Counted from the stretch's first letter, positions 1 to 5,938 are shown. The stretch: 6,739 nucleotides of DNA from an uncultured Collinsella sp. (GCA_900547505.1 URGY01000093.1:1-6739), one strand, 5' to 3'. A program made the numbers and translations. The notes: generated by a model not told the origin, from the sequence alone.

Positions 1-49
1 ACGAGATGCAGCGTAGTCTCGTGGGCTCGGAGATGTGTATAAGAGACAG
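1..49 (+). other. Illumina Nextera adapter contamination (P7 end, i7 index, transposase mosaic end)
   Basis: Bases 1-7 (acgagat) match the 3' end of the Illumina P7 sequence. Bases 8-15 (gcagcgta) sit where the i7 index belongs, and the reverse complement TACGCTGC is, from memory, Nextera XT index N721. Bases 16-30 are the Read-2 transposase adapter and 31-49 (agatgtgtataagagacag) are the 19-base Tn5 mosaic end. Genomic sequence therefore starts at base 50. This is the product of reading through a short library insert, left untrimmed before assembly. One forward frame translates it as LVGSEMCIRDR, a peptide known as an adapter contaminant in protein databases. It should be trimmed and no gene should be called across it. 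Confidence 0.98.
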
Positions 50-417
50 GCCAGTCCGCCCTTCATGTCGCAGGCGCCGCGGCCATAGAGTTTGTTGTTG
101 CGCACAACTGCCCCGAGCGGCGGCGTGTCCGCGTCCCAGCCATCGCCCAAGGTTACGGTATCCATATGGCAGATATAGACGAGTCGCGGCTCGTCGCTTT
201 GGCCCGGCACGGTGACCATGAGGTTGCGGCGCCCGGGCAGCACCTCGAGTTCCTCAACCTGCACGGCATGGAGCACCGGATGACTCAGCTGCGCCAACCG
301 TTCCTCAGCCAACGCTTTGATATAGCGCTCAATCTCGTCCTCATACGCACCCGGGTCTGAGCTGTCGATCCGCACGAGTCCTTGCGTAAGCCGCCAAGCA
401 AAATCTGTATCAACCAT
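50..417 (-). CDS. M20-family metallopeptidase (ArgE/DapE-like), N-terminal part only
   Basis: The reading frame starts at ATG 417-415 and is still open at base 50, where genomic sequence meets the adapter, so about 122 residues of a family usually 350-450 long are visible. Two hallmark M20 motifs are present. CHMDTV at residues 83-88 supplies the metal-ligand His84 and catalytic-core Asp86. LYGRGACDMKGG at 110-121 supplies the bridging-metal ligand Asp117. Family members are cytoplasmic zinc-dependent amidohydrolases or exopeptidases, including acetylornithine deacetylase, succinyl-diaminopimelate desuccinylase and dipeptidases. The substrate cannot be decided from this fragment because the dimerisation domain and the remaining ligands are missing. 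A GAGGTG ribosome binding site lies just upstream of the ATG. The gene follows the serC-serA terminator and seems to have its own promoter. The truncation is technical, not biological. Confidence 0.9.
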
Positions 418-443
418 AGGCACCTCACAGATAGTTAGGTAAA

Positions 444-479
444 CATACAGATTGTATGCCAAGAAGCGGCTCGGTGCAT
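444..479 (-). promoter_or_regulatory. Putative promoter of the M20 peptidase gene with a dyad over the -10 box
   Basis: Read on the minus strand, TACAAT (456-451) is a good -10 hexamer, with an expected start of transcription near 444 and a leader of about 27 bases. The -35 region 17 bases upstream (ATGCAC, 479-474) is poor. A perfect 6-3-6 inverted repeat, cataca-gat-tgtatg at 444-458 on the plus strand, covers the -10 and the start region. That is a typical place for a repressor operator. The promoter lies between the terminator at 496-532 and the ATG at 417, which supports separate control of this gene. The dyad is seen directly; the regulation is inferred. Confidence 0.5.
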
Positions 480-495
480 TTAATGGAGTGCTCAC

Positions 496-532
496 AAAAA
501 CGGGGGCGCCTCTCGTGCGAAAGGCGCCCCCG
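496..532 (-). terminator. Rho-independent terminator of the serC-serA operon
   Basis: Bases 501-511 (cgggggcgcct) pair perfectly with 522-532 (aggcgcccccg), giving an 11-bp GC-rich stem with a 10-base loop. On the minus strand the stem is followed at once by five U residues (plus-strand aaaaa, 496-500). It lies about 60 bases past the serA stop codon in the right orientation to end the serC-serA transcript before the M20 gene. Confidence 0.9.
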
Positions 533-549
533 CGGGCATTCAATGTCAG

Positions 550-582
550 TGACGGGCAGGCCACATGGGGAACTGCCCGTCA
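550..582 (-). other. Hairpin between the serA stop codon and the terminator
   Basis: Bases 550-559 (tgacgggcag) are the perfect inverse complement of 573-582 (ctgcccgtca), a 10-bp stem with a 13-base loop. It begins 12 bases after the serA stop and has no U-tract, so it is not a canonical terminator by itself. A stable 3'-UTR hairpin of this kind could protect the mRNA end or assist the terminator at 496-532. The function is inferred. Confidence 0.55.
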
Positions 583-594
583 GATCAGCCGGCG

Positions 595-1758
595 CTATTT
601 GATTACGCGCACGCGATACATCGACGGAATCTGCTTGAGCGCCTCGATGGTGCTACTGTCCAGGTGCTCGTCGGTGTCGAACATGGTGTAGGCGTTCTCG
701 CCGGCGGACTCGTTGGTCATACGCTGCACGTTGGCGTTGTCCTTGGCGAGAATGGCCGTGATCTGGCCGATCATGTTGGGCACGTTGGCGTGCAGGCAGG
801 CGATGCGGCTTGCGGCGCGCGCCTTGCCCATGCTGCAGGCGGGGTAGTTGACGCTATGTGCGATGTTGCCGTTCTCCAGGTAATCCTTGAGCTCGCTGAT
901 GGCCATATCGGCGCAGTTGGCCTCGGCCTCGCCAGTGCCGGCGCCCGAGTGCGTGGTGATAAACGTGTTCGGCATCTTGACGGTCTTGGGCGTGGCAAAG
1001 TCGCAGCTAAACCAGCTCAGCTTGCCCTCGCGCAGGGCAGCGTCGACGGCGTCCTCGTCAATGATGGTCTCGCGTGCGTAGTTGATGAGCACGGCGTCGG
1101 GTGCCAGCAGGTTAATCTGCTCGGTGCTGATCATGCCGATGGTGTCGGCCTTGCTGGGCACGTGTACGGTGAGGTAGTCGCAGCCGCGGCAGAGATCCTC
1201 GAGCGTGCCCACACGCTGCACCTCGCGGCTCAGCACCCACGCGTGCTCGACGGAAATGAACGGGTCGTAGCCGTAAACGTCCATGCCCAGGTCGACGCAG
1301 GCGTTGGCGACCTTGGAGCCCACGTTGCCCAGGCCGATGACGCCGATGCGCTTGCCCTTGAGCTCGCGGCCCACAAAGGCCTTCTTGGCCTTCTCGGCAT
1401 CGACCTGAATCTCGGGGTCGTCGGCGTTGTCGCGCACCCAGTTCATCGACTGTACTACGCCGCGGCTCGAGAGCACCAGCATGCCCAGGACGAGCTCCTT
1501 GACGGCATTGCTGTTGGCGCCGGGGGAGTTAAAGACGACGACGCCCTTCTTGGCGTACTCCTCGACGGGGATGTTGTTGACGCCGGCGCCGCAGCGGGCG
1601 ATGGCGCGGATGCCCTCGGGCAGCTCGTAGCCGTGCAGGTCGGTCGAGCGCATCAGAATGGCGTCGGCCTCCTCGGCGGTGCTCACGAATTCGTAGCCTT
1701 CGCCAAACTCGACTTTGCCGTCTTTAGTGATGTCATCGATGGTTTTGATCTTGCGCAT
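595..1758 (-). CDS. serA: D-3-phosphoglycerate dehydrogenase, compact ACT-domain form
   Basis: The 387-residue protein oxidises 3-phosphoglycerate to 3-phosphohydroxypyruvate with NAD, the first step of the phosphorylated serine pathway in the cytoplasm. Visible features are the CGAGVNN substrate-loop motif (56-62), the Rossmann motif GLGNVG (142-147) with Asp165 at the end of the next strand for the NAD ribose, catalytic Arg229 (in NYARE) and catalytic His270 (in THSGAGTGEAE). A C-terminal ACT domain (about 318-387) usually senses serine. The length fits the short SerA type with no intervening domain; E. coli SerA is 410 residues. AAGGAG at 1770-1765 sits 6 bases before the ATG and fixes the start. 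The gene follows serC by 69 bases and is closed by the terminator at 496-532. Oddity: the stretch 253-269 contains no glutamate where the canonical catalytic Glu is expected (E. coli Glu269); Lys258 or Thr256 occupies the place. Confidence 0.95.
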   Translation of the reverse strand: MRKIKTIDDITKDGKVEFGEGYEFVSTAEEADAILMRSTDLHGYELPEGIRAIARCGAGVNNIPVEEYAKKGVVVFNSPGANSNAVKELVLGMLVLSSRGVVQSMNWVRDNADDPEIQVDAEKAKKAFVGRELKGKRIGVIGLGNVGSKVANACVDLGMDVYGYDPFISVEHAWVLSREVQRVGTLEDLCRGCDYLTVHVPSKADTIGMISTEQINLLAPDAVLINYARETIIDEDAVDAALREGKLSWFSCDFATPKTVKMPNTFITTHSGAGTGEAEANCADMAISELKDYLENGNIAHSVNYPACSMGKARAASRIACLHANVPNMIGQITAILAKDNANVQRMTNESAGENAYTMFDTDEHLDSSTIEALKQIPSMYRVRVIK

Positions 1759-1811
1759 GAAAAACTCCTTAGCGGGTTTGTTTAAAACAAGTGGTTTGAA
1801 GTGGCTGGTCG

Positions 1812-1828
1812 GCCCGCGGGTCGCGGGC
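1812..1828 (-). other. Hairpin at the serC stop codon in the serC-serA spacer
   Basis: Bases 1812-1818 (gcccgcg) and 1822-1828 (cgcgggc) form a 7-bp GC-only stem with a 3-base loop overlapping the last base of the serC stop codon. The arm at 1812-1818 can also pair with a second cgcgggc at 1838-1844 inside the end of serC, because the nonamer tcgcgggct occurs at both 1821-1829 and 1837-1845. No U-tract follows, so read-through into serA is expected. The structure may tune mRNA stability or the serC:serA ratio, which is inference. Confidence 0.45.
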
Positions 1829-2952
1829 TAGTTAGATCGCGGGCTCAAACTATGCTGCGCTTCGAAGTCCTTCATGTACGAGGCCAGTGCCTGCACGTCT
1901 TCCATGGTTACGGCGTTGTAGACGCTGGCGCGCATGCCTCCCACCAGACGATGGCCCTTGACGTTTTGAATCTGATGCTCGGCCGCGCCTGCGACAAAGG
2001 CCGCGTCGAGTTCGACGTCGCCGGTGCGGAAGGTGACGTTGGCGATGGAGCGGCTGTCGGTCTGCGTGGTGCTATGGAACAGCTCGCTGTGCTCGAGCAG
2101 CTCATAGAGCAGGTTGGCCTTGGCCCAGTTGCGCTCGGCCATGGCGGCAAGTCCTCCGGTCTCCTCGACCCAGCGGAATACCTTGCCGCACACGTAGATG
2201 CCAAAGGTGTTGGGCGTGTTGAGCATGGAGCCCTTGGCGGCCTGGGTCCTAAGGTCCATGTACTGCGGCGTCTGCGTAAAGGCGGGTCCGCCGGCGATGA
2301 GGTCGTCACGCACGATGACCACGGTCACGCCCGCGGCGCCGGCGTTTTTCTGAGCGCCGGCGTAAATGAGCCCGTAGCGCTCAACGTCGAGCGGCTGCGA
2401 CAGAAAGCAGCTCGAGACATCGGCGACCAGCGGCACGTCGCCGCAGTTGGGTAGCTCGTGGTACATGGTGCCAAAGATGGTGTTGTTCTGGCAGATGTAG
2501 ACGTAGTCGAGCCCGTCGCCCGCGGCCTCGTCGGCAATGCGCGCGTTGATGTCGGCCATGTCGGGGATGCGGTCGAAGTTGGTGTCCTCGGAGCTCGCGA
2601 GCAGCACAGCCTCACCGTACTTGGCGGCTTCTTTGCATGCCTTGTTGGCAAAGTTGCCGGTGACGACGTAGCCGGCGCGGCCGCGGCGCATGAGGTTCAT
2701 GGGGATGCCCGCAAACTGAAGCGTGGCGCCGCCCTGCAAAAACAGGACACGGTAGTTGTCGGGGATGCTCAGCAGGCGGCGCAGGGTTGCCTCGGCGTCG
2801 TCGATGATCTGCTGGTACATGCTAGATCGATGACTCATCTCGAGCACGGACATGCCGCAACCGCGGTAGTCCATCATCTCGTCGGCGATCTCGGCGAGCA
2901 CGCTTGTAGGCAGCGCGGCCGGGCCAGCTGAGAAGTTGTGCACACGTGCCAT
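1828..2952 (-). CDS. serC: Phosphoserine aminotransferase
   Basis: The 374-residue PLP enzyme (fold type I, class V) converts 3-phosphohydroxypyruvate plus glutamate to O-phosphoserine plus 2-oxoglutarate, step two of serine synthesis; in many bacteria it also serves PLP synthesis. It opens with the family signature NFSAGPAALP (6-15). His41-Arg42 match the phosphate-binding pair. GGAT (74-77) contacts the cofactor phosphate. Asp178 pairs with the pyridine nitrogen. Lys202 in GAQKNAG is the Schiff-base lysine. NTPNTF (245-250) and Arg340 in GGMRAS complete the active site. Phe101 stands where E. coli has the PLP-stacking Trp102. The length is close to the 362 of E. coli. A GAGGGGGA ribosome binding site (2968-2961) lies 8 bases before the ATG. 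It is first in the serC-serA operon, so SerA is translated from the distal part of the message. Confidence 0.96.
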   Translation of the reverse strand: MARVHNFSAGPAALPTSVLAEIADEMMDYRGCGMSVLEMSHRSSMYQQIIDDAEATLRRLLSIPDNYRVLFLQGGATLQFAGIPMNLMRRGRAGYVVTGNFANKACKEAAKYGEAVLLASSEDTNFDRIPDMADINARIADEAAGDGLDYVYICQNNTIFGTMYHELPNCGDVPLVADVSSCFLSQPLDVERYGLIYAGAQKNAGAAGVTVVIVRDDLIAGGPAFTQTPQYMDLRTQAAKGSMLNTPNTFGIYVCGKVFRWVEETGGLAAMAERNWAKANLLYELLEHSELFHSTTQTDSRSIANVTFRTGDVELDAAFVAGAAEHQIQNVKGHRLVGGMRASVYNAVTMEDVQALASYMKDFEAQHSLSPRSN

Positions 2953-2991
2953 CTTCTAGTTCCCCCTCGTAGTCGTTTGAACGTTCGGGAT

Positions 2992-3000
2992 ACTTTAGCA
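2992..3000 (-). promoter_or_regulatory. Putative extended -10 promoter of serC-serA
   Basis: On the minus strand, TGCTAAAGT (3000-2992) fits an extended -10 element (TG-n-TAAAGT), about 40 bases upstream of the serC ATG. Transcription would start near 2985, at an 8-base palindrome gaacgttc (2979-2986). The -35 position is GC-rich with no good match, as is common for extended -10 promoters. The 227-base gap to the antiporter gene upstream also favours a separate promoter here. Confidence 0.45.
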
Positions 3001-3087
3001 CAGTGGAGCGCCAGGCGCGACCGCATCACGGTAAAACTCGACTGCGCCGCTATGATTTACAGGATGGTTACATGGGGGAGGGGTGCT

Positions 3088-3162
3088 TTACTCCTCAGGC
3101 AAATCCAAAACTGCAAGCGAAGGCATGAGGTTCTCTAGGCGCTTGATCTCTTCGTCGCAAAT
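3088..3162 (-). CDS. Doubtful 24-codon ORF after the antiporter gene, possible ATT start
   Basis: Eighteen bases past the antiporter stop, an open frame reads ATT-TGC-GAC-GAA-GAG and ends at TAA (3090-3088). It encodes an acidic, leucine-rich peptide with the core EEIKRLENLMPSLAVLDLPEE-like composition, beginning ICDEEIKRLENL. An unusually good AGGAGG (3174-3169) lies 6 bases before the ATT and 8 bases before an out-of-frame TTG (3160-3158) that gives only a 21-codon basic peptide. There is no ATG, GTG or TTG at the frame's start, and a stop lies two codons upstream. ATT is a known but very rare start codon (infC). It could be a true small protein, the remnant of a lost gene, or chance. I do not recognise the peptide. 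Confidence 0.17.
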   Translation of the reverse strand: MCDEEIKRLENLMPSLAVLDLPEE

Positions 3163-3179
3163 TAGCTACCTCCTGGTCA

Positions 3180-4781
3180 CTACGATGCCAGTGTGGCGAT
3201 AACGGCTTCGTCGCCGGAGTGTATTAGGGTGTTGCCATCGGGAATGATCGTTTGGCCGTCGCGCTTGAGCATCACCACAATAAACGGATGCTTGCCTTGC
3301 GGCACATCGCGCAGGCGCTGGCCGGCCAGGCGACCGTGGGGTGTCACGGTGACTTCGCGCAGCGTAACCTCGGCACGCTCTTCGAACGTTGGGGCGGCCA
3401 TCACCAGCAGATCGCCTTCCTGGATCACGGTGTCGCCATTGGGCAGTACCGGGTGCGCCCCGTCGCGCAGCACCAGGACCACGAGCATGTCGGTGGCGCT
3501 GCCAATGTCCGCGAGCGAGCGTCCGACAAACGGATGGCCAGCGCCCACCTTGAGCTTTACAAACGACATGCCGTCCTCGTCGCGGTAGTCGTTAAAGGTG
3601 CGGCGCACGTCGCCGGTCGCATCGATCATATCGAGCTTCTTCGCCACCGCCGGCAGCAGCGAACCCTGTACCACAATGCTCGACACGGCAATCACAAAGA
3701 CCAGGTCAAATAGGTCGTGCCCACCGGGAACGCCGGCAACCACGGCAAAGAGACTAAAGACGACCGAAGCTGCTCCGCGCAGGCCCGCCCAGCTTACGAG
3801 CGCAACCTGGCGAGGGTTCGTCCTAAACGGCGCCAGCAGCATGCCTACGGCGATGGGGCGGCTCACGAAGAGCATGAACGCCATGAGCGCCAGGCCCGGC
3901 AGCAGCATCTGCGGCAGGCGCGCGGGCGTCACGAGCAGGCCGAGCAAGAGGAAGATCGTCATCTCTGCCATCTCGGTGAGGGTGTCAAAGAAGTGCGCTA
4001 TCTCGACTTTGCCGGTGATGTCGCTCGCGCCCAGCACAATGCCGGCCAGGTACACGGCCAAAAATCCGTTGCCGCCCAGGTAGCTCGGCAGCGCGTAGGC
4101 GACGATGGCCACGGCGAACAAAAAGATGGTCTGCGCACCCTCGGCCGTTGCGTGTGCGCGTTCAATCAGGCGGCCCGCCGCCCAGCCGATGGCGAGGCCC
4201 AGGCCCACGCCCAGGATAATCTGCTTGGCCAGCAGTGCGGGAATGTTGATGTCGCCGCCGGCCGCGAGTGTGGCGAGCACGGCGGTGAGCATGTAGGCGA
4301 CGGGGTCGTTGGAGCCCGATTCGACCTCGAGCAGCGAGTCGGTGCCGCCCCTCAGCGACAGGCTGTGCTCGCGCAGCACGCTAAAGACGCTGGCCGCATC
4401 GGTCGACGCCACGACCGAGCCCAGCAGCAGGCCGCCGATCCAGTCGAAGCCCAGCACGAAGTGGGCGAACACGCCGGTGATGCCTGCGGTGATGACGACG
4501 CCGAGCGTGCTCAGCAGCACCGCGGGCACGGCGACGGGCTTGGCGCGGTCGATGTTGGTGTTAAAGCCGCCGTAGAACATGATGAACAGCAGCGCCGTGC
4601 TGCAGACGGTTTCGGTGAGCGCGTAGTCGCTAAAGTCGATATGCGCCGGGCCGTTGACGCCCAACAGCATGCCGAGCGCGATAAAGATGAGCAGGGTGGG
4701 GAAGGGGAGTTTTTTGCCGACGGGTTTGATGGTCAGGCACAGAATAATAACGAGGCCGATAAAGAGAAGGATCTGGTTCAT
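3180..4781 (-). CDS. CPA1-type cation/proton antiporter (NhaP2/CvrA-like) with two TrkA-C-like domains
   Basis: The 533-residue inner-membrane protein has an Na+/H+-exchanger domain at about 1-385, with roughly a dozen hydrophobic segments, followed by a soluble tail. Diagnostic motifs are ASTDAASVFSVLR (125-137), ESGSNDP (154-160) with the Asn158-Asp159 ion-site pair, and the Arg-containing WAGLRGA (331-337). The tail holds two related modules, at about 405-468 (VGRSLADIG, then LPNGDTVIQEGDLLVM) and 472-533 (LAGQRLRDV, then IPDGNTLIHSGDEAVI). Both resemble the RCK-C/TrkA-C ligand-binding fold, and there is no RCK-N nucleotide-binding domain between them. Relatives exchange K+ or Na+ for H+ in pH and ion homeostasis. 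The ion cannot be read from the sequence; the NhaP2-like layout favours K+. CAGGAG (4799-4794) lies 12 bases upstream of the only plausible ATG, a rather long spacing. It is transcribed divergently from the phosphoesterase gene. Confidence 0.92.
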   Translation of the reverse strand: MNQILLFIGLVIILCLTIKPVGKKLPFPTLLIFIALGMLLGVNGPAHIDFSDYALTETVCSTALLFIMFYGGFNTNIDRAKPVAVPAVLLSTLGVVITAGITGVFAHFVLGFDWIGGLLLGSVVASTDAASVFSVLREHSLSLRGGTDSLLEVESGSNDPVAYMLTAVLATLAAGGDINIPALLAKQIILGVGLGLAIGWAAGRLIERAHATAEGAQTIFLFAVAIVAYALPSYLGGNGFLAVYLAGIVLGASDITGKVEIAHFFDTLTEMAEMTIFLLLGLLVTPARLPQMLLPGLALMAFMLFVSRPIAVGMLLAPFRTNPRQVALVSWAGLRGAASVVFSLFAVVAGVPGGHDLFDLVFVIAVSSIVVQGSLLPAVAKKLDMIDATGDVRRTFNDYRDEDGMSFVKLKVGAGHPFVGRSLADIGSATDMLVVLVLRDGAHPVLPNGDTVIQEGDLLVMAAPTFEERAEVTLREVTVTPHGRLAGQRLRDVPQGKHPFIVVMLKRDGQTIIPDGNTLIHSGDEAVIATLAS

Positions 4782-4895
4782 GGATGGTGTCCGCTCCTGG
4801 GTGGTTGGCGTGGCACGGTCAGTTGCCTGCGGTTATTTGTACCCAAAGATGGTGGGTTTATGGGGTTGGATTGCGGGCGTGCGCGATATCGTCAT

Positions 4896-4910
4896 AGACG
4901 GCTGCCGTCT
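4896..4910. promoter_or_regulatory. Perfect 15-base dyad in the divergent intergenic region
   Basis: The sequence agacggc-t-gccgtct is a perfect inverted repeat with a one-base centre. It lies about 115 bases upstream of the antiporter ATG and about 125 bases upstream of the phosphoesterase ATG, near the middle of the 253-base divergent spacer. The geometry suits a dimeric regulator acting on either or both genes. With so short a centre, a DNA-protein site is more likely than an RNA hairpin. No regulator gene is present in the window to connect it with. Confidence 0.35.
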
Positions 4911-4930
4911 TTGCCTCTGCTCGGAAACCC

Positions 4931-4959
4931 TTTCCAGCTTTATTGCAACGGAGTACAAT
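4931..4959 (+). promoter_or_regulatory. Putative promoter of the phosphoesterase gene
   Basis: TTTCCA (4931-4936) and TACAAT (4954-4959) are separated by 17 bases, matching a housekeeping sigma consensus at four and five of six positions. Transcription would start near 4966 and give a leader of about 70 bases ahead of the ATG at 5035. The strand and position fit the phosphoesterase gene. Confidence 0.55.
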
Positions 4960-4991
4960 GGGTAACGTTTAAGTTCAACTTGAAGTTTTAG

Positions 4992-5016
4992 TTGCGGCGC
5001 CGGGCTTCGGCCGCAA
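4992..5016 (+). other. Hairpin in the phosphoesterase leader just upstream of the ribosome binding site
   Basis: Bases 4992-4998 (ttgcggc) pair with 5010-5016 (gccgcaa), a 7-bp stem ending three bases before the AAGGAG ribosome binding site (5020-5025). An alternative inner stem, gccg (4999-5002) with cggc (5008-5011), competes with it. It is preceded by overlapping small palindromes, aagttcaacttgaagtt at 4971-4987, near the predicted transcription start. The leader could affect translation initiation or mRNA stability. No known riboswitch class is recognised. Confidence 0.35.
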
Positions 5017-5034
5017 TACAAGGAGAGGCGTACC

Positions 5035-5874
5035 ATGGCGATCTATGTGACATCTGATGCTCACGGGCACGTGCGTGCGCTTGACGAGGCCCTGTCTAAG
5101 ATCTCGTTGACGTCCGACGACACGCTGTACGTGCTGGGCGACATGATCGATCGCGGGCCCGATCCGGTCGGCGTTATTAAGCTCGTGCGCTCGCTGCCCA
5201 ACGCCCGCGTGCTCAAGGGCAATCACGAGCAGATCATGCTCGATGCCATCATTGGCCAGGATCCGCTCGATGCCGAGACCTGGGATATCAACGGTGGCTG
5301 GACGACGCGCGAGCAGCTCAACGACATGGAATTTGAGGCATACGAGGAGCTCGTGCAATGGATGGCCGCGCTGCCGCTCTACGCGGTGGTCGAGACCGAG
5401 GAGCGCCCGTATCTGCTGGTACATGCTGGAATCGAGATAAAGGCGGCGCGCGCGTTTTTGCTTGAGCATGGCGTCGATTGTGCCGATGGCGTCGGAGCGG
5501 TGGGTGCCGATCGCGAGCTGCTGCAGCAGATGCTCGCGGTGCAGTCGTCCAATGACCTGCTGTGGATTCGTCACGGCTATTGGGATGTGCCGACCGGGCT
5601 GCTTTCTGCCGAGGGCAAGGGCCCGGTCGTGGTGAGCGGCCACACGCCCACGGTATCGCTTGGGCGCTATTGCGAGGTCGGTGGTCTGGCGGGGCTCGAT
5701 GAGGAATCGGGACGCGGGCAGATCGTGCGCTTGGGCGGCGAGGACACTGCCGGCGTGCCCGATCGCATCGACATCGACTGCGCTGCCGCCACCGGCTCCG
5801 AGTTCGGTCGCGTGGGCATCCTGCGGCTCGATGATGGGGCGGAGTTCTACGCAAACATCAACCCGGGCGAATAA
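5035..5874 (+). CDS. PPP-family metallophosphoesterase (serine/threonine phosphatase or Ap4A-hydrolase type)
   Basis: The 279-residue soluble protein carries the complete two-metal phosphoesterase motif set. SDAHGH (7-12) gives Asp8 and His10. GDMIDRGPD (35-43) gives Asp36 and the Arg40 of the PPP subgroup. GNHE (62-65) gives Asn63 and the proton-donor His64. LLVHAG (127-132) gives His130. SGHTPT (201-206) gives His203. Family members dephosphorylate phosphoserine or phosphothreonine proteins or split dinucleoside polyphosphates symmetrically; the sequence alone does not choose between these. The SDAHGH form of the first motif is a small departure from the more common SDIHG or GDIHG. AAGGAG (5020-5025) nine bases before the ATG fixes the start. 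The gene is monocistronic by position: divergent from the antiporter gene and convergent with the flippase gene. Confidence 0.93.
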   Translation: MAIYVTSDAHGHVRALDEALSKISLTSDDTLYVLGDMIDRGPDPVGVIKLVRSLPNARVLKGNHEQIMLDAIIGQDPLDAETWDINGGWTTREQLNDMEFEAYEELVQWMAALPLYAVVETEERPYLLVHAGIEIKAARAFLLEHGVDCADGVGAVGADRELLQQMLAVQSSNDLLWIRHGYWDVPTGLLSAEGKGPVVVSGHTPTVSLGRYCEVGGLAGLDEESGRGQIVRLGGEDTAGVPDRIDIDCAAATGSEFGRVGILRLDDGAEFYANINPGE

Positions 5875-5938
5875 CGGGTGCAAGGGGTAGCTAATTTGGG
5901 AAGGGTTTTTTGACTACTTTTGCCCTTCTGCCCGCTAA

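Noticed and set aside
6..215. Small plus-strand ORF starting in the adapter
   Set aside because: Its first residues are translated adapter, and the rest is antisense to the M20 gene.
565..1785. Long open frame on the plus strand opposite serA (406 codons)
   Set aside because: It is an antisense shadow of a GC-rich gene. The composition is dominated by Val, Ala, Gly and His with no recognisable domain, while serA on the other strand has full family motifs.
3051..3056. TATGAT as a plus-strand -10 box between serC and the antiporter
   Set aside because: There is no acceptable -35 at 16-18 bases and no gene downstream on that strand.
3717..4991. Long open frame on the plus strand opposite the antiporter (424 codons)
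   Set aside because: A His-, Gln- and Arg-rich translation with no domain and no ribosome binding site. The antiporter on the minus strand explains the openness.
5035..5874. The phosphoesterase as the missing phosphoserine phosphatase (SerB) of the pathway
   Set aside because: It belongs to the PPP metallophosphatase fold, not the HAD family of SerB, and is divergently placed and separated from serC-serA by the antiporter gene.
4975..5883. Minus-strand open frame opposite the phosphoesterase (302 codons)
   Set aside because: Antisense shadow. The plus-strand frame has the complete phosphoesterase motif set and a good ribosome binding site.
5900..5928. gaaggg/cccttc pair as a terminator of the phosphoesterase gene
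   Set aside because: The loop is 17 bases, the stem only 6 bp, and no U-tract follows on either strand.
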